From contig NZ_AUHZ01000010.1 in NCBI RefSeq assembly GCF_000423445.1, positions 1 to 64,000 of the forward strand: a stretch of 64,000 nucleotides of DNA, in the 5' to 3' direction. The position numbers and the translations under genes are program-made. This document shows positions 1 through 7,460 of this stretch, piece by piece. Each line of letters starts with the position of its first letter. Positions within the stretch are counted from its first letter, which is position 1. The notes under the pieces were generated by a model, which did no database searches, had not been told where the DNA came from, and worked only from the letters and a program-made list of their open reading frames with translations. The DNA comes from Acidipropionibacterium thoenii DSM 20276. GTDB lineage: Bacteria; Actinomycetota; Actinomycetes; Propionibacteriales; Propionibacteriaceae.

Positions 1-279
1 TCGAAGGAATTCACCGAGCTGCTCGAGTCCTATGATATCAGACTGTCCGTGGGGAGGACGGGACTGTGCTGGGATAATGCGTGGGCGGAGTCGTTCAATG
101 CGACGTTGAAGAACGAGAGGGTGCACCGGGTAATCTATCGGACCAAGGATGAGGCGGTCCGGGATATTGTGCGGTGGATCGAGCTCAGGTATAATCAGAA
201 ACGTCTTCACTCGTCGTTGGGGTATCGGACCCCTAATGAGATTGAGGCGGAGTACAGGGAATCACGTCAGGTGGCCTGA
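1..279 (+). mobile_element. IS3-family transposase, C-terminal end (5' truncated by window)
   Basis: The frame is open from the first base and ends at a TGA at 277-279; the gene begins outside the window. The visible part is the end of an rve/DDE integrase core: a GLCWDNAWAESFNATLKNE block, typical of the third catalytic acidic region of IS3-group OrfB proteins, followed by the usual tail with a YNQKRLHSSLGYRTPNE motif. It would catalyse strand transfer of the element. The right end of the IS probably lies within about 285-325, because recombinase homology of a different gene starts at 322. Whether the upstream part is intact cannot be seen. Confidence 0.85.
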
Positions 280-1310
280 AACCAAGTGTTTGGGCGTGTC
301 CGAGAAACGGCAAGCAGTCCAGTCGACCCCGAGCGTGCGCCGCTGATCCGGTGGGCGTTCGAGCATTATGCCGAGGGTGAGACCTCGGTGACCGGGCTGC
401 TGCGCGACCTCACCGCACGCGGCTTGGTCACGGTGCCGACGCCGAAGCGCCCGAGCAAGCCGCTGGGGAAGAACACGCTCTACAAGCTGCTGACGAACCC
501 GTACTACGCCGGGCTGATCCGGTACAAGGGCGCCCTGTATCCCGGTGCGCACGAGCCCATCGTGGAAGCGGCGCTGTTCGATCAGGTGCAGTCGCTACTG
601 AAAGCGCGGACCGCGAAGCAGACCCGGCATGTGCAGCACGCCCATCACCTCAAAGGCCTGTTGTACTGCGGCACCTGCGGGTCGCGGATGCTCCTCGACT
701 TCGCCACCAACCCGCGCGGCACCACCTACGCCTACTTCGTCTGCTCCGGCCGCGCCGCCAAGAAGACGAGCTGCACGAGGCGGGCGGTTCCGGTCGCGGT
801 CGCGGAACGTCTCGTCGCGGACTCCTACGCCTCCATCACGATCAGCGACGACACCTACCGCGACCTCGCCAAGCGGGTGGACGCGGCGTTCGACAAGCGC
901 ATGGCGGGCCGCGACCAGGAGATCGCCGACCTCATGGCGAACCGGGCCAAGTTGGAGTCGGAGAGCGACAAGCTGCTGGCCGCGCACTTCGCCGACGCGA
1001 TTGACCTGCCGACCTTGAAGCGGCATCAAGACCGCATCCGGGCGGGCCTGTCCGACGTGAACCAGCGCCTTGCCGAGCACGATGAGCACCACACCGGCGG
1101 ACGCGCGTTCCTGCACGACTCGCTGCGGCTGCTCACCGACGCGCACCGTGCCTACGCTCGTTCAGGTGATGCCGACCGGCGGCTGGCGAACCAGGCGTTC
1201 TACACCCGCCTCGACATCACCGATGACGAGCAACTACGTCCGCGCCTGGCCGAGCCGTTCGCCACCATCATCCGCGAGAGCAAGACCCCCAGCGACGAGG
1301 GAGAGGAACC

Positions 1311-1356
1311 CTTACGGGAACACACCACATCTTTCGATGTCGCGTGTTCCCGTAAG
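1311..1356. repeat. Dyad between recombinase remnant and tRNA-Ala
   Basis: Bases 1311-1323 (CTTACGGGAACAC) are perfectly complementary to 1344-1356. Inside is a second short stem CATC-tttc-GATG (1328-1339). It lies at the end of the recombinase homology and only 10 bases from the 3' end of the tRNA gene. It may be a terminator, or part of the attachment site of the lost element. There is no T-run. Confidence 0.6.
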
Positions 1357-1366
1357 ACACTTTGGG

Positions 1367-1439
1367 TGGAGCATAGGGGATTCGAACCCCTGACCTACTG
1401 CTTGCAAAGCAGCCGCGCTACCAACTGCGCCAATGCCCC
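1367..1439 (-). tRNA. tRNA-Ala (anticodon UGC)
   Basis: The minus strand folds as a complete cloverleaf of 73 nt. The acceptor stem is GGGGCAT/ATGCTCC with one G-U pair, the D-loop has GGCGCAGTTGGTAGCGC, the anticodon stem is GCTGC/GCAGT around loop TTTGCAA (anticodon TGC), and the T-arm is GGGGTTCGAATCCCC with the T-loop TTCGAAT. The discriminator base is A. The following bases are CCCA, so the CCA end is not encoded exactly and is presumably added after transcription. A mobile-element remnant abuts its 3' side, the usual integration side of tRNA genes. Confidence 0.95.
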
Positions 1440-1558
1440 TCATAGGCCGAACGGACGTGCTGGCATCTCAGCCGACGAACGAATCGACCATGACAGTGTA
1501 CGCGAACCGGGCCGGCTCAGGGAAAACAGGCCGGTCGGCGGTCCTGCGGGGTCGGCGA

Positions 1559-2929
1559 TCAGCCCAGCAGTTCCGACGGTGAGATGACCTCCACCATGAA
1601 TCCGGCCTCCTCGAGGGCCGGTCCCAGCGTCGCGGCGGGCCCGGCGATCCCCACTCGCCATGCCGAGGCCGGCAGCAGTTCGTGCCATGCCCGGTTCGCC
1701 CGGTCGACGGTCACTGCCGCGGTGTCGGCCATCAACTGGTCGACCCATTCCCCGGTCAGGCCAGCCATCTCCAGGGTGGTCACCTGGCTGGCGACCGCGC
1801 CGGCGGTGTCGTACTGCAACGGTGCCACCCCTACCGCATGGTTGCGGGCATCGCGCGCCTCCGCCTCCTCCAGAGGCGCCGATGCGGGGTCCACCAGGTC
1901 CAGGGCCGTCCGCACGGCCTGTGCCGCGACCTCGGCGCGAAACGCCCCGCCGACCGTCACCAGTCCGCCGTCGCGCAGCGCGCGGGCCGTCGCCGAGACA
2001 CCGTAGGACCAGCCCTTCTGCTCCCGCAGCACCGTGTTGAGACGTGAACCGAAGGTGCCGCCAAGGACCAGGCAGGCCACTTTGAGCGCGGCCCATCTCG
2101 GGTCCTGGCGGCCGGGCACCCGGGTCTGGATCCGGACATCGGCCTGAACCGCGTCCGGCCGGTCGACCAGCAGCACCCCGGTCGGACCGTCGGTGCCGAG
2201 CTGGTCCCACCGCACCTTCCCCGCCTCGCCCGCGCGAGCACCGGTCCACCGCGAGAAGGCGCCGAGATCCACCTGGTCGACGCCGTCACCGGCCAGTACG
2301 ATGACGCCGCCGACGGGCAGCCAGGTGGCGTCACGGAAGGCCCGCACGTCGTCGGGGGTGATGGCGTCCAGGGTGGTGGCGGTGCCGCCGATCGGCCGCG
2401 ACGCGCGGGCACCCAGCGGCCAGACCTCGCGGGAGACCGCCAGTCCCGCCAGGCTCGGACCGTTCTGGGCCGCCTGGGCCAGCTGCGCCCTCGCCTGGGC
2501 CATCTGGCGCAGCACATCGGCATCTGCCAGGGCCGATGAGGTGATGATCTCGGCGAGCAGCTCCAGTGCCTGATCCAGGTGCCGGCGCGGGACCTCGATG
2601 CTGACACTGCTGGAGGTCAGGCCGCAGGCCCCGTCGTAGCTGGCGCCGATGGACTCGATGGCCTCCGCCAGCTCGGCCCCCGGATGCTTTTGGGTGCCCT
2701 CGTCGCTGCTGGTGAGGACCAGACTCGCCACCCCCAGTTGGGTCGGTTCCTCGGCCGTCAGGGGCACATCGAGCCCCAGTTCGACAGTGACCACCTGCTG
2801 GCCGGGGATCGGCACCCGCACCACCCGAAGCCCGGAGTCCAGCTGCTCGTGGTGGGAGTCGGGGAAGGTCCACGGCGAGGCGGCCGAGACCTCCGGGCGC
2901 GGGTTCAACGGCGCAGTCTTCTCACTCAT
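1559..2929 (-). CDS. M16-family zinc peptidase homologue, non-catalytic partner
   Basis: This 456-residue protein has the two-lobed M16 (pitrilysin/mitochondrial processing peptidase-like) fold signatures: the N-terminal LDSGLRVVRVPIPGQQVVTVEL strands and the C-terminal R-x4-Y segment (GWSYGVSATAR). The zinc-binding HxxEH motif is absent; the equivalent position reads SLVLTSSDEGT. It therefore resembles the inactive alpha-type subunit of M16 heterodimers. Its start overlaps the stop of the upstream gene, which carries the intact motif, by the ATGA type. The two are translationally coupled and very likely form an active/inactive pair that cleaves peptides. Substrate unknown. Confidence 0.85.
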   Translation of the reverse strand: MSEKTAPLNPRPEVSAASPWTFPDSHHEQLDSGLRVVRVPIPGQQVVTVELGLDVPLTAEEPTQLGVASLVLTSSDEGTQKHPGAELAEAIESIGASYDGACGLTSSSVSIEVPRRHLDQALELLAEIITSSALADADVLRQMAQARAQLAQAAQNGPSLAGLAVSREVWPLGARASRPIGGTATTLDAITPDDVRAFRDATWLPVGGVIVLAGDGVDQVDLGAFSRWTGARAGEAGKVRWDQLGTDGPTGVLLVDRPDAVQADVRIQTRVPGRQDPRWAALKVACLVLGGTFGSRLNTVLREQKGWSYGVSATARALRDGGLVTVGGAFRAEVAAQAVRTALDLVDPASAPLEEAEARDARNHAVGVAPLQYDTAGAVASQVTTLEMAGLTGEWVDQLMADTAAVTVDRANRAWHELLPASAWRVGIAGPAATLGPALEEAGFMVEVISPSELLG

Positions 2930-4356
2930 CGCGACTCCTTGCTCAGCTCAGCGGCCCCATCGGTGCTCTGGTCGACGTCGATCTCCTGCTCCAGCTCCGC
3001 CCCGGGATCGTTCCCCGGAACCCTGACGACGCCTTGCTCGCCGGATCCCGCGCCGTCCTCGAGCCGTCGGTAGACCAGAACCGAGGCGCTGTCGGGGTCC
3101 AGCCACCTGGCGGCTGCCCGCGTCACCTCGTCGGCCCCCACCCGGGCGATCCGGTCCAGGTAGCTGTTGACCTGGTCCGCCGACCCCATGATCGTCTCGT
3201 AGTAGTTGATCGCGTCCGCCCGGTCGTCGGCGGTGGCCAGCTCCAGCAGCCAGTCGCGTTCGGCCTGGGCGTGGATCCGCGCCATCTCGGTGGCGGTCGG
3301 GCCCTCGGCGGCCAGCTTCCGCAGGGCATCCGAGATCTCCTCGATGACCCGGTCCTCGGAGGCCCCCGGCTTCAGTTGGGCGACCACCGCCCCGGCCGAT
3401 CGCCCCCTCGACAGCCCCAGGTCGTAGCCGGAGACCCCCTCGGTCAGTTCGAGATCGCGCACCAGACGACGGATCAGCCGGGAGGCCATCCCGGTCTGGA
3501 GCACCGACATGGCGTCCTCCAGGCTCAGCTCCTCCGGATCGGTGGCCGCCGGGGTGGGCCAGGTCATCGTGATCGTGGTGCGCGGCACGTCGCGCTCCAG
3601 CACCAGATGTGAGGAGGCCGGAATCCCGAGGTTCGACGGCCTCCGGTCGGTCGGCGGGAGGGGTCCCTCACCGGCCGGAACCGCCCCCAGATACCGGTCG
3701 GCCAGCATCAGCGCCTGATCGGCGTCCACGCATCCGGCGATCACCAGGCAGGCGTTGCCCGGCCGGTACCACTGGCGGTGGAAGGACACGACGTCGTCCA
3801 GGGATGCGGCGTCCAGGTCGGGAACCGACCCGATCGTGGTGTGGGCATAGGGGTGGGCGCCGGGCAGATCCGATGGCCCGAACTGCTGGCTGAGCAGCTG
3901 GGCGAGCATGTCGCCGTAGGGAACGTTGTCGTAGCGCTGACGCTTCTCCTCCTTGACCACCTCGCGCTGGATGTCCAGGTTCTCGGCAGTCACCGCCAGG
4001 TGGGCCAACCTCTCGGACTCCAGCCACAGAGCCAGGTCCAGGGCGCCGGCCGGGACCGTCTCGAAGAAGTTGGTGCGGTCGAAGCTGGTCGTGGCATTGG
4101 CGGTACCGCCCACCGACTCGACGGTGGCCAGGTGCTCGCCGGAGGCGATGCCGCTGGTCGTGCCGGAGAACATCAGGTGCTCGAAGAGGTGGGCGAAGCC
4201 GAAATGGCCCGCCGTCTCGTCGGCCGAGCCGACCCGGAACCAGATGTTGACCGCCACTGCCGGGCAGGTCATGTCGGAGTTGACGACCACCCGCATCCCA
4301 TTGTCGAGGGTCCTCGCTGTCAACGTGATGGGCGCGCTCTCCAGGTCTGCAGGCAT
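2926..4356 (-). CDS. M16-family zinc metallopeptidase, catalytic subunit
   Basis: This 476-residue peptidase carries the inverted zinc motif HLFEH (His56, Glu59, His60) and the downstream acidic zinc ligand region (ALWLESERL), as in M16B enzymes. There is no signal peptide, so it is probably cytoplasmic. The frame is open for 52 codons further upstream, but that stretch crosses a promoter. An ATG at 4354-4356 with a TACCCT box seven bases before it fits a leaderless start and the family's N-terminus (LDNGMRVVVN). It is followed by the inactive M16 homologue with a 4-bp overlap, giving a two-gene operon. Confidence 0.88.
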   Translation of the reverse strand: MPADLESAPITLTARTLDNGMRVVVNSDMTCPAVAVNIWFRVGSADETAGHFGFAHLFEHLMFSGTTSGIASGEHLATVESVGGTANATTSFDRTNFFETVPAGALDLALWLESERLAHLAVTAENLDIQREVVKEEKRQRYDNVPYGDMLAQLLSQQFGPSDLPGAHPYAHTTIGSVPDLDAASLDDVVSFHRQWYRPGNACLVIAGCVDADQALMLADRYLGAVPAGEGPLPPTDRRPSNLGIPASSHLVLERDVPRTTITMTWPTPAATDPEELSLEDAMSVLQTGMASRLIRRLVRDLELTEGVSGYDLGLSRGRSAGAVVAQLKPGASEDRVIEEISDALRKLAAEGPTATEMARIHAQAERDWLLELATADDRADAINYYETIMGSADQVNSYLDRIARVGADEVTRAAARWLDPDSASVLVYRRLEDGAGSGEQGVVRVPGNDPGAELEQEIDVDQSTDGAAELSKESR

Positions 4357-4363
4357 GAGGCCG

Positions 4364-4369
4364 AGGGTA
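4364..4369 (-). promoter_or_regulatory. -10 box of leaderless M16 peptidase gene
   Basis: On the minus strand TACCCT is followed by seven bases and then the ATG at 4356, so transcription should start at or next to the start codon. No Shine-Dalgarno sequence is present. No clear -35 box is seen. Confidence 0.5.
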
Positions 4370-4498
4370 GCGGGTGGGCGCAGGACGGCGCTGGACTGTA
4401 CGGCGGGACTGTTCTGCGGAGCGGCCGGGTGACCCGCAGGGTGGGCTCCGGGGGTCGTCCGCGTCGTCCAGCTGGTGGGTCCAGCCTCCGCTCTTCCC

Positions 4499-4566
4499 AC
4501 GTTCGTCCTCAAATATGGCGTTCGTCCTGGAATTCCAGGACGAACGCCATATTTGAGGACGAACGT
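4499..4566. repeat. GAATTC-centred palindromic repeat, copy 1
   Basis: A perfect 68-bp palindrome centred on GAATTC at 4530-4535. Each arm holds two direct copies of CGTTCGTCCT separated by AAATATGG. The same design occurs at 38971 and 44010 with a different middle block. It lies between the divergent M16 and DUF5318 genes, about 95-140 bp from each start, so it is not a simple terminator. Nothing else is recognised in the rest of the 4357-4672 gap apart from the two leaderless promoters. Confidence 0.9.
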
Positions 4567-4659
4567 CGATGGGGAGGGGGCAAGGGGGCCGGAAGGTGGC
4601 CAGTGGAGGTGTTAAAGGGGGCCGGGGAAGCGTTTCGGGACGCCGTTCGCCGGGCGCCG

Positions 4660-4665
4660 TAGTCT
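4660..4665 (+). promoter_or_regulatory. -10 box of leaderless DUF5318 gene
   Basis: TAGTCT, then seven bases, then the ATG at 4673. This spacing predicts a transcript that begins at the start codon. No ribosome binding site is visible. Confidence 0.5.
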
Positions 4666-4672
4666 GGACGCC

Positions 4673-5092
4673 ATGAAAACGCAGCGAGAAGTGGTCTCCC
4701 ACGCGCTGCAGCGCCGTCGGGCACTGGAGGCGCTGCGCCGTCCGCAGGTCGACCTCAATGCACCGGCCAGTTGCGACGCCGACCCGATGCTGGTGCGTGC
4801 CGCTCTGCACCACGGCGAGGAGATGGACACCCCCTGCCCGGTCTGCGAGTCCCCCCGGCTGACCCTGCTGCGCTACACCTATGGCGGCCAACTGGGCCAG
4901 TTCTCCGGGCGCATCCGCAGCGCCGAGGAGCTCGAGGAGATGGAGAGTCAGTTCGGCGAGTTCCGGGTCTACGAGGTCGAGGTCTGCCCCGACTGCCTGT
5001 GGAATCACATCCTGACCCACTACATTCTGGGGGACGGACGCCGACGCCGGCGGCCGCGCCACCAAGAGACCGTGGAGGACATATATGGCTGA
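4673..5092 (+). CDS. DUF5318 family protein
   Basis: This 139-residue protein matches the actinobacterial DUF5318 family, which usually sits upstream of a class A penicillin-binding protein, as here. Two CPxC knuckles (CPVC near residue 54 and CPDC near residue 105) suggest a zinc ribbon. The C-terminus is Arg-rich (GRRRRRPRHQ). Its last 8 bp overlap the start of ponA, so the two are co-transcribed and probably coupled. The role is unknown; a link to wall synthesis is inferred only from context. The start is chosen from the leaderless -10 box and the family N-terminus. Confidence 0.85.
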   Translation: MKTQREVVSHALQRRRALEALRRPQVDLNAPASCDADPMLVRAALHHGEEMDTPCPVCESPRLTLLRYTYGGQLGQFSGRIRSAEELEEMESQFGEFRVYEVEVCPDCLWNHILTHYILGDGRRRRRPRHQETVEDIYG

Positions 5093-7451
5093 GCCGCACC
5101 GCAAGGGCAAGGCCGGCACACCGCGCCACGCGGCCGCCTCGGAGAGCGGATCGGGGCGCCACGGTTCCGGCCACAGCTCTGGCAGGCACGGCTCATCCAA
5201 GGGTCGCTCGGGAAAGCAGCACTCCCGGGTCAGGACCTTCTTCAAGCGGTTCTTCTTCACCCTGCTGGTGATCTTCCTGGTGCTGGTCCTGGTGGTCGGC
5301 GTGGCCGTCATCATCTTCTACAACAGGACGAGCCTTCCCGATCCCAACAAGGATTTCCAGACCAACACCTCCTTCGTCTACTTCAACGACTCCAAGACGA
5401 AGATGGGCTCCTTCTCGATCCAGAACCGTCAGACGATCTCCTTCAACCAGATGCCCACCTCCATCAAGGACGCCGTCATCTCCGCGGAGAACCGGACCTT
5501 CTGGGAGGACGGCGGGATCTCGGTCCCGGGCATCGCCAGGGCGATCATCTCCATCTCGAACGGCGGTGAGATCCAGGGCGGGTCGACCATCACCCAGCAG
5601 TACATCAAGGTGCTCTACCTCACCCAGGATCGCACCATGCAGCGCAAGTTCCGAGAGCTGGTGCTGGCGGTGAAGATGGGCAAGGAGGTGTCCAAGCAGG
5701 ACATCCTGGCCGGCTATCTCAACACCATCTACTTCGGCCGTGGCGCCTACGGCATCCAGGCCGCGTCGAAGGCGTACTTCAACGTCGACGCCGGGCAGCT
5801 CACCATCCAGCAGTCGGCGGTGCTGGCCTCGGTCATCAACAACCCCAGCCTCTTCGACCCCTCCAATGGGGTTTCCAGCCGGAACCGGCTGCTGGACCGG
5901 TACCGCTACGTGCTGGACGGCATGCTGGAGGCCGGAAACATCACCCAGGCCCAGCACGACGAGTACTCCCGGGCGCTGCCGACCTTCCCCGATGTCCCCA
6001 TCAACAATCGCTGGGGAGGCACCAACGGCTACCTGCTGAAGATGGTCGAGCAGGAGCTGCTGGACCAGGGCTTCACCGAGTCCCAGATCAATGGCGGTGG
6101 ACTGAAGATCACCACCACCTTCGACCCGACCGCCCAGCGGGCCGCCGTCCAGACCGGCCAGCGCTTCCAGATGACCGCCGGAGCCAATGCCGGCCAGACC
6201 AAGGCCAAGCAGCTGCATGCCGCGATCGCCTCGGTCGACGCCACCACCGGCGGTGTCATCGCCTTGTACGGCGGCAACAACGACTACGTCGAGAACACCC
6301 GCAACTGGGCGACGACGGCCCGCCCGGCGGCGTCCACCTTCAAGACCTATGCTGCGATCGCCGGGATGCGCGACGGGTTCAGCCTGCGCTCCAGCCTCGA
6401 CGGCGACACCTTCACCCCCAAGGGTGACAAGGTGCCGATCCACAACGAGTTCAGCGAGGAGTACGGCACCGTCACCCTCCAGAAGGCCATCGAGGACTCC
6501 ATCAACACCGCCTTCGTCGACATGGTCTCCCAGATGGACGACGGCCCCTCCCAGGTGGTCAAGGCTGCCAATGACGCCGGGGTCCCCAAGGGTCAGGGAT
6601 GGGATCTCAACAATCGCATCCCGCTCGGCGTCGCCGAGGTCAGTCCGCTGCAGCAGGCGGCCGGCTACGCCACCCTGGCCAACGAGGGCAAGGAGGCGAG
6701 CCCGCATGTCGTCGCCAAGGTGACCGATCTGTCCGGAAAGACCATCTACACCGCCAAGACGCCGACCAAGCAGGCGATCGAGAAGGACATCTCCCACGAC
6801 GTCACCTACGCCCTGGAGAATGTGGTCACCCAGGGCACCGGCACCGCCGTCTCTGATCTGGGCTTCCCGGTGGCCGGCAAGACCGGTACCAATGGCGTCG
6901 GCGACAACATCACCTCGGCCTGGTTCGTCGCCTTCACCCGGCAGATCTCCACCGCCGTGATGTTCGTGGCCGGGGCTACCGGCAATGAGGACCTCGACCC
7001 CTACGCGGCTGCGGGGGACGCCACCTTCTTCGGCGGCACCTACCCGGCCCAGACCTGGGCGGCGTACATGAGTGTGGCGATGTCGGGCAAGACGGCCCAG
7101 GACTTCCCCGAGCCGGACTGGGTCAACCTGTCGGGCCACCACTACGGCTCCGGCGGGCGCCAGACCGTCTCCCAGCCGACGACGACCTCCAGTTCCTACC
7201 GGCCGCCGGCGACCTCCTCGAGTGCGGCGCCCGCCAGCACCGCGCCGACCCAGCCGACCTCCACCGCGCCGGCGAGTCCCACCACGACCCGTCCGACCAG
7301 CGAGCAGACGACCACCCGCCCCACCAGGACCACCCAACCCGAGCCCACCCGCACCTCCACCGAGGCCGGCAGGGAACAGACCGGCGGCCAGGGTGAGGGC
7401 GAGGGTGGTGCCACCCGCGAGCCGAGCGGCGAGTCCAGCGGCGGCAGGTAG
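5085..7451 (+). CDS. ponA: Bifunctional class A penicillin-binding protein (transglycosylase/transpeptidase)
   Basis: The 788-residue protein polymerises lipid II glycan and cross-links stem peptides. The order is a basic Gly/Ser/His-rich cytoplasmic tail (1-50), one membrane anchor (about 55-80), a GT51 transglycosylase domain with AENRTF (catalytic Glu135) and GGSTITQQ, then the transpeptidase domain with STFK (Ser417), SIN (Ser472) and KTG (Lys599). The last 80 or so residues are a Ser/Thr/Pro-rich tail ending in Gly/Glu-rich sequence, probably wall-spanning and disordered. It overlaps DUF5318 by 8 bp. Its stop codon TAG is also the first half of a -10 box (TAGCCT, 7449-7454) for the next gene. 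Confidence 0.95.
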   Translation: MAEPHRKGKAGTPRHAAASESGSGRHGSGHSSGRHGSSKGRSGKQHSRVRTFFKRFFFTLLVIFLVLVLVVGVAVIIFYNRTSLPDPNKDFQTNTSFVYFNDSKTKMGSFSIQNRQTISFNQMPTSIKDAVISAENRTFWEDGGISVPGIARAIISISNGGEIQGGSTITQQYIKVLYLTQDRTMQRKFRELVLAVKMGKEVSKQDILAGYLNTIYFGRGAYGIQAASKAYFNVDAGQLTIQQSAVLASVINNPSLFDPSNGVSSRNRLLDRYRYVLDGMLEAGNITQAQHDEYSRALPTFPDVPINNRWGGTNGYLLKMVEQELLDQGFTESQINGGGLKITTTFDPTAQRAAVQTGQRFQMTAGANAGQTKAKQLHAAIASVDATTGGVIALYGGNNDYVENTRNWATTARPAASTFKTYAAIAGMRDGFSLRSSLDGDTFTPKGDKVPIHNEFSEEYGTVTLQKAIEDSINTAFVDMVSQMDDGPSQVVKAANDAGVPKGQGWDLNNRIPLGVAEVSPLQQAAGYATLANEGKEASPHVVAKVTDLSGKTIYTAKTPTKQAIEKDISHDVTYALENVVTQGTGTAVSDLGFPVAGKTGTNGVGDNITSAWFVAFTRQISTAVMFVAGATGNEDLDPYAAAGDATFFGGTYPAQTWAAYMSVAMSGKTAQDFPEPDWVNLSGHHYGSGGRQTVSQPTTTSSSYRPPATSSSAAPASTAPTQPTSTAPASPTTTRPTSEQTTTRPTRTTQPEPTRTSTEAGREQTGGQGEGEGGATREPSGESSGGR

Positions 7452-7460
7452 CCTGTGCCC

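Larger units (their letters stand above)
286..1587 (+). pseudogene. Large serine recombinase remnant lacking its catalytic N-terminal domain
   Basis: Homology starts at about 322 (VDPERAPLIRWAFEHYAEG), inside what should be the middle of a large serine recombinase. The recombinase domain (about residues 13-95), a Cys4 zinc ribbon (CGTCG ... C-x8-C, about residues 120-165) and the coiled-coil C-terminal part (about residues 195-260) are recognisable. The N-terminal resolvase domain with the nucleophilic serine is absent, apparently removed where the IS3-type element joins. The formal frame begins at a GTG that is probably IS-derived. It then runs through the antisense of tRNA-Ala (1367-1439) and into the 3' end of the next gene, so residues after about 340 are not native. 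It is non-functional as an integrase. It probably belonged to an integrated element bordering the tRNA. Confidence 0.8.

Noticed and set aside
1363-1587. C-terminal extension of the recombinase frame
   Set aside because: It is the antisense of tRNA-Ala and of the M16 gene end, so it is not native protein sequence.
4499-4566. Palindrome copy 1 as a simple transcription terminator
   Set aside because: It lies between two divergent genes, upstream of both starts, so neither gene ends there.
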